Below, one piece after another: positions 1 to 13,195 of a DNA stretch of 64,000 bases (position 1 is the first letter of the stretch; each line of letters starts with the position of its first letter). The translations under genes and the position numbers were made by a program. Source of the stretch: Diphasiastrum complanatum (lineage: Eukaryota > Streptophyta > Lycopodiopsida > Lycopodiales > Lycopodiaceae); contig MU831870.1 in NCBI GenBank assembly GCA_029204225.1, positions 1-64,000 of the forward strand. The letters are read 5' to 3'. The notes beneath the pieces are model-generated. The model saw nothing but the letters and a program-made list of their open reading frames with translations. It had not been told where the DNA came from and searched no databases.

Positions 1-105
1 GCTAAAGGGCTTATTTAGCACTAACCATAACCTTTCACCTATTTTATTCTCTTGCAAAAATTATAATCTTTAGCTAGTGCTAATTGAGACCCCCAAAACT
101 TAGAT
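1..105 (+). repeat. Direct repeat copy 1 (cut by window edge)
   Basis: This block starts at the window edge with GCTAAAGGGCTTA and ends near CTAATTGAGACCC. A second diverged copy lies about 550 bases downstream at 549-645. The two share the opening, the middle CATTTCACCT-like block and the closing CTAATTGAGACCC in the same order. No coding potential is seen, and the family is not recognised. Confidence 0.6.
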
Positions 106-548
106 TTATTAGCTAGCATAAAATGGGGGAAACAACATCATTTAATTTATTACTAAATGAACAATGCCAATAAGAAGAGGAACCCCCTTAGCATTAAAGT
201 TGCTCTTCCAAAGATGATTAATTTGATTGCTTCCAAAACATTATAGTTAAAAGATTTGTACAGCATGCCAATTATGCTTGAGCAATAATGTCTCTTAATC
301 AACCAAATAAATGTCATCTTGCTTGCTAAATGTATCTTTGTGTAGATCTCCAAATGTTTGATAAACATTAGTCCAAAAGATTTGTCACATCAGAATAAAT
401 ATCATTGTTCATATTCAAGAGCGGCCTCACAAAATTGGGCATAAGTCATTATGTATCTTTTATTAATCATACACATGTAATTTATTGGTTTGCATTTTAC
501 AACGGAATCATGCCTTTCATCTTATTGGGCTAAAGACACATTTGAAGA

Positions 549-645
549 GAGCTAAAGGGCTTAAGTAGCATTGATTATAACATTTCACCTCGGTTAATCT
601 CTTGAAAGAAAGACAATATTCAACTAACACTAATTGAGACCCGAC
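549..645 (+). repeat. Direct repeat copy 2
   Basis: This is the second copy of the block that opens the window, in the same orientation and clearly diverged. The spacing of about 550 bases could be the period of a tandem array running off the left edge, or could mark two short LTR-like ends. The sequence between the copies has no convincing reading frame. Confidence 0.6.
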
Positions 646-1773
646 ACTTCATTAGGGAAAATATGGATACAAAATGGGCCCTTTATAAAGATACTTTTGT
701 TGACTCTGCACGCTTTAAATGTCCAAGTGGACCGATAAGCTTTCTCCCATCTATCAAGAAGTGTAACATTGATAGACGAACGAAAAACTTTTAGACAATC
801 CCGACTATACTTTGGTGATTTTCAAAACTCTTGTTGGGCAGCAAAAAATCATGACAAAAGGCGCATTTCTAAAAAAGAGAACTACAATTACATATAGAAG
901 CTTTTGTAAAGGCGTGAATTTCAAAGTCTCAGTTGCAGATCACTCTATCACCGAGGTTTTAGTTCAACATGTATATTTTCAGAATGTATCTCCAGGCTAG
1001 GAGATGTATACTAGGGAGAGCCAAGTGCGATGGCTGGTGGTATGGGATGCTAGTTATCGTAGGAGACTCAATTGGACATGACTATGTCGATAGCTCTAGT
1101 GCATGGGGAAGGGTCGGTTGTGACCCTATGGATGGGCGGATACAATGTGTCGTCACTGGTATGGGGTGTGCGGAACCTTCAAGGCAATCGGAGATTCATG
1201 GGAGTTGTAACAGATTGGCTCATTTTCCTCTCCATCAAATCTTGCAATACAAGGATGGATTCCATTCTCAACTTGAGTAAATGGAATAGTTCAATCTATT
1301 ATTAGAATCCAAAAGATAAGCACTCGTTTATGTCATCTTCTACAACAAAGCAATAGATTAAAGAAAACAAGATAGATTGTACAAGATTTGATCAAAACCA
1401 GCTATCCCACTCTCTTAGGTACCTAAGAAGAATCACGATTTTATTTCTCAAGAAGATCTAAATTGATCTTGAGCCTGGTGAATCTTCTAGATCAAAACTA
1501 TGTCCAGAACCTAGCTCAAATTACCTATAGATTTGATCAAATCTACTCTCCCCCTTGATCCAAACTTTACAAGAAGGGTGGATTGACCTATACTGAACCA
1601 TAAGCACTTAGAGCACACAAATGCCTAAAAAATAAAGCCCTTTCAATTTAGGTTAAATCACTTTGACGTTCTTAATCACAAAACTATCAAAATTCGAGCC
1701 TACTAGAAATGCAAATTTCACTAGTTTTGTATTCTTGGAAGAAGGTGGAAGATGCCCTCTTTTTCTTGACAAC
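646..1773. other. Intergenic, possible old LTR at its right end
   Basis: Only short chance reading frames are present here; the longest is about 100 codons and has no recognisable domain. The right end finishes in GACAACA just before a primer-binding-site-like sequence, so part of this stretch (perhaps 1,300-1,774) may be an LTR. I cannot find its partner or its left edge. Confidence 0.4.
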
Positions 1774-1775
1774 AT

Positions 1776-1793
1776 TGGCGCCATTGCCGAGGA
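1776..1793 (+). other. Gypsy-type primer binding site (PBS-like)
   Basis: The sequence TGGCGCCATTGCCGAGGA differs at one position from the site used by G2 in this window (TGGCGCCGTTGCCGAGGA). Such sites are typical of plant Athila/Tat Gypsy elements primed by a tRNA, commonly tRNA-Asp. It directly follows a CA dinucleotide and one spacer base, as expected at the 3' end of a 5' LTR. It implies a plus-strand Gypsy remnant starting here. Downstream (about 1,865-2,000) is a Glu-rich stretch without a domain I recognise. Confidence 0.55.
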
Positions 1794-2370
1794 GCCAAAT
1801 GTTTGACCACCAAACCATGCTTTTAGCCTGGGATTGACTCCTCATATATCCAGCCAATGTCCAAGCGAGATTGAGGAAGAAGAAGCAGTTGAGGCTCATA
1901 TAGTGGAAATGGTGGAAGCACAAGACCTTATCGAGGAGGTTAACTTCATGGAGGAGGAGCTCACTTTGGATGAACCTACGATGATCAAGAATTCAGTTTG
2001 ACGGAGGAGTGTTGAAGATTGAAGGCTGACTGCATGGAGTCAACTTTCACCTTGATTCCAGGAGTGCCCTTCCTAGAAATCAGCACCTACTGAAGTTGGT
2101 GCAACCATCCACGATCATAGCAAAAAACCCATGATTTCTGGAACCACCATGTGTTAACACATGTCATGAGGCCATGCTTTACGTAGGCACTTAGCATAAA
2201 TAAGAGCTCATTCTATGTGTGTTGCGTAAGAGGTTTCTTGTTAGAGTATGTGAGAGGACTAGTGTGTGACAGTCTCTTGGTGTGTAGAGAGTATGTTATG
2301 AGTTGGTATTGAGTGTGTGAGAGTATGCAACTAGCATAGTTTTGTGTTGTGTCTATGTAGCAGGCTGAGT

Positions 2371-2439
2371 AGTGGAGTGCACCACTACCATAGCTAATAC
2401 TAGTGGAGTGTGCCACTAAGTGGAGTGGAATATGCCACT
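2371..2439 (+). repeat. Cluster of three short hairpins
   Basis: Three near-copies of a small palindrome lie in 69 bases: AGTGGAGTGCACCACT at 2,371-2,386, AGTGGAGTGTGCCACT at 2,402-2,417, and a longer form at 2,419-2,439. Each can pair AGTGG with CCACT. They sit in a GT-rich stretch (2,180-2,560) that may be part of an old LTR. No function is known to me. Confidence 0.65.
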
Positions 2440-5400
2440 GCTATAGCTTCTCATATTAGTGTGTTGCTACTGTGTGCTAGGAGTGCAATTCTAATTTAGT
2501 TTCATAGCCTTTGTGTGTGGGTTGCAGATCAGAGTAACATGTCATGTGTTATCTTCATTTTTTGATAAATAGTCTCTCTTTTGGGGCATAGATGCTCAGA
2601 GTTCAGTAATTATATCTTGTAAGAATCTTGTATGTTTTGATCTTGTTGTGGTTGATTTCTGAGATGGTTTCTATCTCCCTGCCCAATTTTTAATATATAG
2701 ATGTTTAGATGTGATGACATGTTCCATCTGACTTGCATACCTATGCCCAGTGAAAAGATTATTTTATGATGCTTTGGTATGTGAGGGCTCGAGGCAGTGA
2801 TCGGGAAAATCGGCATCCCTCAAGAATGGAACCAGCAACTTTGATGAAAAATTGGTATAAGAAAAATATTACAGGATTAAAAAGTCTTCAAAATCGAGTG
2901 CTTAAGAAATATGCAGGATTTTAGACAATTAAGTTTTTTTTTACAAGAGAATGTGCCTCCAACATGTATACATGGCAGGATAAAATACTCAACTCTTTGA
3001 AAAATACAAGAAATTTTAGGATTCTCAAAAAGTCAATTTTTTAAAGACACTATTTAAGTAATGTCAGCTATAATTTGAAGCTTAAGGCATATCGGCCTAT
3101 ATTAGCTAGGCCCAAGGCCCTTGAAAGTTGGTAGTCTTGAGTCTTGAGCCTTGAGACTTGCCACTTGGTCACTTGGACGATGGCACATTTAAAATCCACC
3201 TTAAAATTGAATGCATGTTGCCATGTGCCATGGCCTGATATGAGGACTCTGCCACGAAGCCACGCATTCTGTCACCGTGCTACCCAATTAAAGTGCCCAA
3301 TTAAATTGCTTTCAATTCTCGGACTCTCGACAGTCGAGCCTCATGAGTTTATGGCCTAGGTTGCCAATTTACGAAGGATGAAGCGGGAAGCCAGGAAGCC
3401 CGAAGGTTTCAATTTTCATTGCATTTCCAAATTCTAATGCATGAGGCTTGAGCTACGTTGGTTGTTGCAGCTTGCGAGGATCGATATAGTAGCTTTGAGT
3501 CATGGGATAGAGACACGATAGGGTCTTGCTAGTAAGGTGCAAGTGCCCTTGGAATTTGTTGCAATGCCACAAGCTCATTTTCAATTAGGTAAACTTTTTA
3601 TCTTCATAAAAAATTTCTATTTCCTGATTGACCATTGGTATTTGCTAGAAGATAATCATTAAGTGATTTAGGCCTTCAAAGAGTAAATTGGTTGATGACA
3701 ATTAGACTCACCTTATTGCACTCCCCAATGCAAATGATCCACCCCTTTGTCTAATGGTTGCACTCACTTGTTTTTTTTTCCTTTTTTGCATAGCAACTCC
3801 CTCGCTGAAACTTTGATTGTAACCAAAATTAGGCCATTGTAAAAACTAGGCCAACATTTCCAAATGATCTATTTTGTCCCCTTTTGGAGAAGATTCCAAA
3901 TGCCTAGAGTGGAACACATAGCTATTCTCATACGACTATGTTTTCTCGTCCTACTATTATGATAAAAGGTCCATATGAAGGCTTTGAAGATCCAGCAGAG
4001 ATGAAAAATGATTCAGCAATAAAGGTAGAGGATTATTCAATCCAACAAATTATATCTTTAAATCTTTATAGAAAGGTCTAGGTTTTTCAACAATGTATGG
4101 AGCACATAAATGAAACCTGGAAGGTACATTTATGTAGCCCTATGCATGTGTTAGATGGAGTAATGGATGTGGAAGTCAAAGCTAGTTTTGTTGAAAGGCA
4201 TATTTTCTTATTGCATCATGTTGGATATGCATGTGAATTTCAACTCGTAAATTGTAATCACTAGAGATAGATGTGTTGGCCTCTTGGAGATGCTATCTTA
4301 TTCAAAGTAGCATAAATATGAAAACTCACAATAAAAAGCTTCATATTATTTGAGCAAATATAGTTGGACTTCTATTGCACAAAACTAATGTTGGAATGCA
4401 ACATTGATGCATTTGACATGCATCAGTGGTAGATGGGAGATGTTGTATAAGATGAATATAAAGTTTGGTAATTATGAATATATGAAGGTTAAAACATGAT
4501 GCACCATATGTTGAAGGATGAGTTACACAAATGTTTACATCCTTCATGTAGTTCTAATGTGGTCTAGATTGGAATTAGCAACAATCATACTAGCAATATA
4601 TATCTATGACTACCCTATAATAAATAGATGGCACTATCATTTAGAAGTTTTGATAGTGGTTTCAATATGATGTGAATGAAGATATGCATATAGTCTTGGG
4701 AATTTTAAGGCCACCATCTCCTTTCACGATTAAAGGTTGCCATATGGGTGCACAACTTGATATTCTAGCCAGACTTTCTCCATTCAATTGGAGAGTGTCT
4801 TAAGGCTCTCCAAAACATATATTATGAAAACACTACCAAGGTTTATAAAGAAATATTGGCTATATTTTTGGCTTTATAGACACTTTTATGGAGAGTATTG
4901 AAAGACCAGGAGTGTTTTGTAGTAGTGGATCATCTATGCATGCTGGATTTTGATTTATGCTATCGCTCTCATGGGATCGAACCTCCGCATGACATCTTAT
5001 CTCGTCTCCTTGATGCTTGTGTGCTTGGATCTTGGGTTGAGGCTAGGGTAGGAAATAGCCCCACAACAAAGTCGTTGTTAGAAGTTTTTTTTTTTTATCA
5101 AACTGTTGGACCAGGACAGGCAAGGTAGACTATATCGCATGTTTTTTAGGTCCAAGACAGATCGTAGGTGAACTCAGGAGAAAAGAAAAGTACTAAAATG
5201 AACTAATTCTGCTCGCTGCAAGGAATTCACCTTTATACACATGACAGATCCTAGAAGGTTGCATGGAGTGCTAAGAAAAAGTCAAGATCCTAGGTTGCTG
5301 AATTTTCAATTCCATGACTGCTACAGCTTTTTGCAAATCGCATAAGTTCATGAAGGTGGAGGGAGCCGTGAAATGCTTCTTTCTAAAATTTATGATCCTA

Positions 5401-6379
5401 AGTTGCTACTAGGAAAGCACCTATAAACCTACGATTGACTGGCATCGATAGTAGCAGCCAAACACACGATTTTCAAAGATCCATTATTGTGTGATCATCC
5501 AACATTTTTTGTACCGACTGTGACATCTTGAAGAAGGCCTCTCATTTGTAGAGCTTACGATACAAATCCTATTGCTGGTCTTTCAGGGTTTTGGAAGTGT
5601 TGGCTTTCCTAGTTTTTGACGTTCTTTTGTCAATGTAGAGAAACTCAAAATCCCATGTGAAGAAAAGAAGAAAATGTACGATTGGTGAGCAATTTCATCA
5701 CAGGGACTGCCTTGTACAATTGATCTCATGGCTTCGGACATCTCTCATCTTCGCCCTATTAGTATCAAATGACCAGCATCTTTTGTCACTCCTCATCTAG
5801 ACTCCCCCCCTCATTCGTGTCAGTCCGTGCTTCATGCTGATGGTTCCATGTTTGCCTCCTCCTTTGTTCTTCCTTCTGCCAACTCTTCTCTTGGTACTAC
5901 TGCACACCCCCCCCCCTCTTCGTTTGGTTGTGAAAATCCTTTGACCTTGTTGTGTTGCCTTCTCAACCCCCTGTATGGGTTCTTTGCTTACGGTAGTTTC
6001 TTCTCTCCTAGAGGAAGTCTTGTTCGTCACCTGTGTTCTTGCCATGCGCTGCTTCAGTCATCTCAATATGGCCCTCCTCTCTCAGCACCTCATTTGCCCT
6101 CTGCTTTAGCTTGGTCATGGATTTCTTCCCTTCACATCCTCAGTGCTTTTCACTTGGGCTTTCCTCGACCAAGGCTCAACTTTCAAATTCCCCTGGCTCT
6201 CTATCATGAAACTCAACTTGCTATGCGTCTTCCTCTCGATCGCTTGGCGGTTGACCCCTATGACATTGCGGGTTGGAACAAGTTCATCTTTTTTTCTTTT
6301 TGGTGTTTGGTCCTTTCTCCAAGGGGTGAAGAGGTTGGTCCAAGAGAAACTCGTGCACATCTTCGTCACTTTCTATCGA
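2440..6379. other. Intergenic, no supported gene
   Basis: This stretch of nearly 4 kb is AT-rich with scattered chance frames of 60-80 codons. One longer plus-strand frame (about 5,827-6,465) is Ser/Pro/Leu-rich, lacks a recognisable domain and only merges with Copia sequence at its end. The part near 3,135-3,180 is a short stutter of CTTGAG-like words. I see no RNA gene or regulatory site I can support. Confidence 0.5.
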
Positions 6380-7035
6380 GAGACTGGGAAACCCTTCACG
6401 ATGAACACTTTGTTCGGTGTGATCTGGGTGAAGTTCACTTCTGTCTGGGCATTCAAATCCACTGAGACAGAGCAAGACGACTGATTTATATTACTCAACA
6501 AATGTATTTTCACAATGTTCTTAACAGATATAATCTGATGAACTGTAAATTAGCTCACTCATCAATGGATCCAGACCTGCATCTGTCAAGGGACCAATGC
6601 CCTCAGACCAAGCATGAAGAGGAGCAGATGAGAGAGTATCCTTATCAATTGATACTTGGATCTCTCATGTATGCAATGGTCTATACAAGATCTGACATCT
6701 CTTTTGCAGTAAGCTCACTAAGCCAATTTATGGCTAATCTTGGCATTACCCATTGGAAGACTCTCATAAGAGTCATGAGGTATTTTTGAGCTACCATGGA
6801 CCAGTGCATTTGCTATGAGAAGTCAACAACGACAATCTTCATCAGCTCAGTGGATATTCTGATTCAAGCTGGAGATGAGATGAGATGTAGACAATCGTAA
6901 GTCCACATCTGGATTTACATTCTTCTTCAACAACGATCCTATCCCATGGAACAGTCGTAAGCAAACCTCTATCGCTCTTTCATCTACAGAAGCAGAATAC
7001 ATTGCTGCTTTTCAATCTATTAAAGAAATGGGATG
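6380..7035 (+). mobile_element. Copia remnant (end of RT, start of RNase H)
   Basis: Conceptual translation shows the end of a Copia reverse transcriptase (GEVHFCLGIQI, then a GSLMYAMVYTRSDISFAVS block) followed by RNase H traces ending near an STEAEYIA-like motif around 6,990-7,010. In this superfamily the domain sits at the C-terminus of the gag-pol polyprotein. No LTRs or target duplication are visible. The copy is old and broken, with several interruptions. It is a different lineage from Copia A, B and C, and closer in wording to Copia D. Confidence 0.8.
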
Positions 7036-7459
7036 ATTTCCAGGTAGCCTTTAAGGCTGCCTTTATGTCTGTCCTTGACGATTTTGAATATTATCATCGA
7101 TTTGCCATTGATTCTTCTTTCAGACAGATTGTCAATAATAGGTTCATATCCATTGCAGTTTGAAAACAGCTTTGTGAAGCATGCGATTACGTCTGCTATT
7201 GTTCTGTGCTCACCTGTATTATTGACTTGTATATTTCGTTATACTTAATCTGATTACAGCTCTGTCTAAGTTTGCATTTAGATTCGTGTCAATACTGTAA
7301 ATGCTTTTCTACATTCTGTCTAGCTGTCTAATTGATTTGTCTGGTTGTCTGCTCTTTGCTTCCGCTACGACCGCGTATTAAAACTTTAAAATTATCATAT
7401 TCTTGTGTTCGCCTACCAAGTCACCAGTAGTGCACGCACTGAGAGAAAACCAAATTTTT
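7036..7459. other. Intergenic, nothing supported
   Basis: Between the Copia remnant and the first Gypsy gag-like block there is T-rich sequence without a supported frame. It may include 3' untranslated or LTR sequence of the Copia remnant, but no partner repeat is visible in the window. Confidence 0.4.
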
Positions 7460-9050
7460 CTCGACATGGTCTGTACTCAAAACCATACAGCTAATGAGTG
7501 TCCAATGTTGAAGCAAAATCTCAAACTGACACATCGATATTGCAATTTATGTAATGCATCATCACAGAATGTCCCCACAAGGGCATGTATACACCCTTTT
7601 GTCGAGAATGCAATTATGGATATTGCTACAAAAATTGCCCACTAAGGCCTAGAGCAAGTGCACCATTAAACTTGATTACACTACAATAAACGTCCACTCC
7701 AGAAAAATTATCACGAAATTCCCATATTTCCCATATTCATGTGCTAGCAGTTACACAAGCACAGAAGCAAAAGGGGGCAGGTGGCACCATCATCAGTATC
7801 AATGGCTGAAGATCAACCTTCTACAGCAGGGCCATATCGTAACACCAAGGATGAAGGACGTCAATATCAGAGAATCCACCATTGGATACAAGAAGCTCAA
7901 GCAGAGGGAGCTGCACAAGCCAAGGTAAAACCTGCAGTACCTCCAGCCTCGGAAGTTTCAGTACCACCAATAGGTTCACCACAAAGATCAAATTTAAATG
8001 ACTATTACATCATTAGGATGTCTCTTTCCAAATGGCAGAATATGAGGTTCCTCTAATAGAACTGCTCATGAGTGTACTGACCTGTAGAATGAACTTATCC
8101 ATTGGGGAGTTCCTACAAAACTCACCACAAGCAAGGAGCGTTCTTAAGAATCTAAAACAACAACAAGAGAACCCTTATATTGTGTTGAGTACAAGGGAAC
8201 AAGCAACGTCCTCAACATTGGAGCAGCGTGGGAGAGTGAACAACACAACATCACGCTGCCAATCAAGCATAAGTGATACGAGGATGAAGCGACAGTGGTA
8301 GATGGAGGATTTGGTGTCAATCTAATCTCCACTACCTTATATCAAAAATAGGGTCTACAAGGGCTAAAGTCGACAAAATTTGCTATCAAATTAGCTGAAC
8401 AGTCTTGTGTAAGACCAAAAGGGGTAGTTGAAGATATACTAGTAAAGATAGCGGGAGTGCAATTTGTGATCACCTTTGTGGTGATGGAAATTCCAAATCT
8501 CCTTCTTCTTATCGAGTCTTATTGGGAAGGCCATGGTTGAGAGTCGCGCAAATGGTTCACAATTAAGAAACGTGAAAACTCACCTTAAAAAAATCGAGAA
8601 CAGTAGTTAAGGTGGATCCAACCACCTGGGCAATGAAACCTATCACTCCCAAGGCTGATAACAACTCCTCCACCATAGATCATAATATTGATCGCCCTAA
8701 TCCAATCAAGGGTGTTCATCATGATTCTCAAAAAGATATTGTGCAATGGACAGAGGCACTAGCCATGGTTGACTGTATGGCTGGGCATATGTGTCAACCA
8801 GATTCGGATTCAAGACCCAGCACTTCCTCACCAAAAAGAACACCCTAGACACGCCAATTACTTACAGAGTAAATATCACTAATGTGGCATGGTTGGTAGC
8901 GGAACCCATTCTTGAGGCCGTTGAAGATGATCTTGTACCCTAGCAACATGCATTCTCATATAATGAGGAAGCCAAACTGACTGATGAGCAGATCCTGCAA
9001 CACATGGATCCTGATCGATATTGCATGAGAAATATACTAGCTTAGCCCCC
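7460..9050 (+). mobile_element. G1 Gypsy remnant, piece 1 (gag knuckle to protease)
   Basis: Translated blocks match, in order, the better preserved minus-strand Gypsy G2: a Cys/His knuckle region (about 7,480-7,640), a Pro-rich linker (7,780-8,000), a stretch like the G2 pre-protease segment (8,040-8,300), a retropepsin-like segment (8,290-8,560), and the start of the linker with MDPDRY near 9,003. It stops exactly at the N1 LTR. G1 is the oldest layer of the nest, has no LTRs that I can see, and is heavily broken (many interruptions). Its family is the same as, or sister to, G2. Confidence 0.8.
9046..9050 (+). repeat. Target site duplication of N1 (left)
   Basis: CCCCC precedes the left LTR of N1, and CCCCC follows the right LTR at 20,320-20,324. 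A 5-bp duplication is normal for LTR elements. The C run makes the exact register uncertain by one base. Confidence 0.7.
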
Positions 9051-9529
9051 TGTTCTTTCCACGTCCTGTATATAGGATTCGGTATAGTCCTAGACTTGGA
9101 TACACGGTACTCCAGTGAATCAAGATTATTAGTTATGTGACGTCATACTAGATGTGACCCACAAAGTAATTAATAGTCTTGTGAGGCCCATACACACTAA
9201 TTAGTGTTAGTACAAGGTTTGGGATAGTCAATGCATGTGTAGAATATCAATAGCAATTGGATCTATCTATAGGGCAGTCTATACCTTGCATTACCGCATG
9301 CACAGGGTGTCTTGTGCCTATATATGATGGTCAAACTCGCCCTACTACTCGATTGTTTTTGTGATCCATTGCCAGGTTATCTCATTCTACTATTGCTTCA
9401 TATTCTTTGGCTTGGGGGTGAAGCTTTTGGAGATTGGTCGGTTGCTTCTACTTGGTTGGGAGGTTTCTCCACAGTGTGTTCTCTATTTTTTTGTCTTGTA
9501 GGCATGATCTTGAGGAGGTTTCCCTTACA
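9051..9529 (+). repeat. N1 left (5') LTR
   Basis: It starts TGTTCTTTCC and ends CCCTTACA. A TATA-like run lies at 9,319-9,325, about 270 bases from the start, as a U3 promoter would. It pairs with 19,841-20,319 at about 91 percent identity by eye. Confidence 0.9.
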
Positions 9530-9530
9530 T

Positions 9531-9542
9531 TGGTATCAGAGC
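9531..9542 (+). other. N1 primer binding site
   Basis: TGGTATCAGAGC follows the 5' LTR after one base. This is the complement of the initiator-Met tRNA 3' end used by many plant LTR elements. The same 12-mer, reversed, serves Copia A and Copia C. Confidence 0.85.
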
Positions 9543-12500
9543 AAGCGGCTTACGAAGATCGGAGAACTTGGAGAAGTGTTACTTTTCGTCAAAATTTTGA
9601 TGTGGATCAATTGGAATTCTCATCCAGGTGGAGAACAAGATTGAAAGTGGGTGTATTCTCCTAGTTTCCATTTTTCTAAGATCCGGTTCTCTTGAGATTT
9701 TTTTGGGTTTTATGGAAGATTGTCCTTGAAAGCCAATTTGTGATGTTTCTTTGGAGCCTTTTTCTTGTGTAACTCAGTTCTTGTGTATATCTAAATTTTA
9801 CAGCAAGTATACTTTCACTTTAGGGATCATTAATGATGCATGCCAATCCTTTTCATGATTCATGATTCTAGGCTATGTTTTTTATATAAAAAAAAATTGC
9901 TTGTTTTTCATGGTTTTTGACTAAAAATTGATAGTAAGAGATAAAATCCAACAAGATCAAATCGTTAGGATGGCTATAATCCTGTAAATTGAATTGCATG
10001 TGGGTGAGAAAGGGTTGCATGTCATAAGTTTCCACTTTATGGTGAAGAAAAAACCGTAAAATAACTAAAAATCATCATTTTTGTTAGTTTTTTTTCATAA
10101 AGTTGGATAGTAGAATGCTGTAAAAAAATCTTGTAGAGCTTGTCAAAAGTTAAATTGAAGTCTTTTTAAGCTTTCCCTGAAGTTAGAGCCAAGAATTCCA
10201 TGAATTGAGCTTGTAGAATGCAAGAAAAACCCAAAAAATAGTCTTTTTTGGTGATTTATGGGGGATGGATTGCTCTCAATCCATAAGGGGATCATGCTGA
10301 GAAACTATATAGCATGTTTATTACTAAACTTGATCTATCCAACAAGCTATCAGACCTGTAAATTGGTGGTCGATGGCTTATGCTCCGTCTCCATCAAGTT
10401 TGAAGCCAAAATCCCTTCTACAAATCAAGAAATCTTCGTTCTCTGCCTATACTGCTGCTTAGGACCTGTATGAATGCTTCACAAAAGTCTAATAGACCAT
10501 TTAAGACTATTGGTAACCTCACTTTTGGGCTAGGATAGGTGTTTGAATGATTTTACAGATTTGGCCTTGTGAAAATGCGCCCTACTACAGAATTTCAGAT
10601 GTGTACTCTCACATGTGAAGCCTAGGTGGTAGGCTAATGTGGAAATCATCTCGGTAACTTGGTCTCCCTCCATATCATGCTTTACAACACCTAATTTGGT
10701 GTATTGTAGCTCAAGTTATGGCCGTTTGAAATTTTGGTAGTTTTGTGAGCAAAATTGACAAAATCCGCAATTGTTCTGATTGCATGCTAGTCTCTTAAAT
10801 GGTGGCACTGTGCTTGCATGGATTGTTGAATGAGGATTCTGAAAGTGTTTCTGACATGCATGGGGGATTTACAGTTGATTTGAGTGGTTATATGCATGCT
10901 ATGACAGTTGGGTCACAAATCAGGAATATAGGCTGACAAATTCCATAAAACTAAAATTTACGTAAAAATTCCGTAATGATATTTTGTGACTAATGTGGTG
11001 CGCTTTTCATGCCAGTCTGACATTGGTTTGGTGACAATAGAAATTGAACAATTTTTCGATTTTTCGATTTTGATTGCCTTATGTCTAACAATATTTTCAT
11101 CAGGATTTTCGAATTACGTAAAATTAGTTAGAAATTGAGTTTTTTTAAAAAGTCAAAATTTTAGTCTTTTTTTTTTATCTATGGAAGACATTTAGGTTAG
11201 TGGATTGACTATACTGAGTCTTTTGAATCAGTCAAATTTAGTCACCGTGTTTTCACTAAATTACTTCTCGATTATAGATAATTTAAAATGATTGAAAAAC
11301 CCACAAATATAGTTGTACTCTTGTACATGCAATTTGTCGACAATTTAATACGGGAAAGTCATTTTAGCTTTTGGGGTAGGGTACTCCCAAATAGAAACTT
11401 AAAACTAAATTTTTCCTTTTCTGTTAAATTTCAAATTTGGTTAAAATTGAAACCGGTTACTTGTCTGATATATTTCTAATCGATATTGATCCTTAAAAGT
11501 GGGTCAAGTGAACGTTTGTGCAAGATACTCTTCAAAGTCGAATTTAAAATCGTGAAACAATATCAAATGACTAGATAGAATGAGTGGTGATTGAAATCTT
11601 TATCCAAACAATGAAATTTTGTTGGTTACAGATTAAGAGTTGCTGCAATCCTATTGGTAGGATTTCCATTCATGTAATTTCATATTCTGATTTTTTGATA
11701 GTTTTTTAACATTTACGGAGTAATGCCAAACCGGTTAATAAAAAGAAAAAACGGACCAATTTTTTTTTTTGGAAAAATCGTAAGTGATAGAAACTGATCA
11801 GAGATGAAAAACTGATTTCATTTCATGTTTGAATCCTATGGTGAATAGTATGCAAAAAGACAGACTAGAATTATTATGTATACTAGTGGATGATTTTTGT
11901 GTATCTGTGGTTCAACCCATGTATAGGATAGAAATAAAAAAAATTCAAACTTTTTCCTACAGTAATCCACTTTAACATTTATTAATGTCTTTACCTCTTC
12001 TTAGTACCTTAGCTGAAATAGATTTTCAGAGGACTGAAAATCCTAAGGGAGGAAGAAGAGTGGACATTAGAAGTAGTAAGTGTGCTCTAGAAAATGGATC
12101 TCGCAGTTAGAATTTTGAAAATCCCTGATAATAATTTCTTAATACTGACTATTTTACTAATGGGAATTCATTTAGTTGTATTCATAACTTATATCTTTGT
12201 AACCATTGAGTTTATCCGCGGGTTTTGGATGTAAATTGTGATGGTAGAAGTAGAGTTTAATACATGGATTACATTGGACCTGTTAGTTGACAAAAGCTTA
12301 TCCCTAGAGCTAATGCGGATCAATAGGGATTTGAAGCTTATCTATAACCTGGAAGGGTTGGTAATGTGATATTGAACCATGTTAATTCTTCTGCTTAAGT
12401 CACAGAGTCATGTGTGGATCTATTATATTCATCTGAAAGACATGCCCTAGTCATCTAAATAAATGGATTCTCTAGTTTTTGGGAACGAATGATAGTATCC

Positions 12501-13195
12501 TATATAAACAATAGGACAGCTAGATGGATGAGTGGATCTCTAGAATATCAAATAAGGTGGTTAAGAATTTTCTGAAAGGAAGAGCTGGTGGTATGGGACA
12601 TCAATAATTTTGGAAAAGAAATTCTAGGACTGCAAAGATCTGATTATCAATGGAATATTTTAGTACCTAGTCGCGATATGGGAAAAAGACGACCATTGAT
12701 TAAATGTTGGGGTATATTGTAAAATTTTGAGGTTTAATCCGGATCCCAATGAGGTTTCTCTTGATTTATAAAATTGAAAACCCTTAAATCTATTTCTCGC
12801 TTTCTTAATTAATCCCTTACTTCTTAGTAATTTCTTGAATATCAGACATTAGACCGACTTATATGATTCTTTCTACATGAAGTTATTCTTTTGAAAGACT
12901 ATTTATATCATATGAATTACTACTTGTGTGAATAGACTTGGAGTTCAGGTAAATTCTAAGGTAATTGTATTTCAATTTCTTAGACCCAAGATATCTCTTT
13001 TACACAAATGGATTTCAGATGAATGATAGTTACTATCGCTCAGGTTGAAAATATGCGAAGGAAAAATTCTAATAGAGTGAATCACTTTGTGGATGGCACT
13101 TATTGCTAACTTTTCATGGATTTCGATATTCTCATATATCATCTTTCCAGTTAACTTTTATAAAAATTGGTGATTTCTTTAAAAGGAGGGGTGAA
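9543..13195. other. N1 internal region, left part, non-coding
   Basis: This is 3.65 kb of AT-rich sequence with frequent stops in all frames and no gag, protease, integrase or RT signature. It would be the leader and packaging region of a non-autonomous element. The last bases before Copia A (13,181-13,195) are purine-rich. I see no supported gene. Confidence 0.65.

Noticed and set aside
5827-6465. 212-codon open frame as a host gene
   Set aside because: Low-complexity Ser/Pro/Leu-rich sequence that runs into a Copia remnant at its end. No domain, no splice structure, and overlapping frames are also open.
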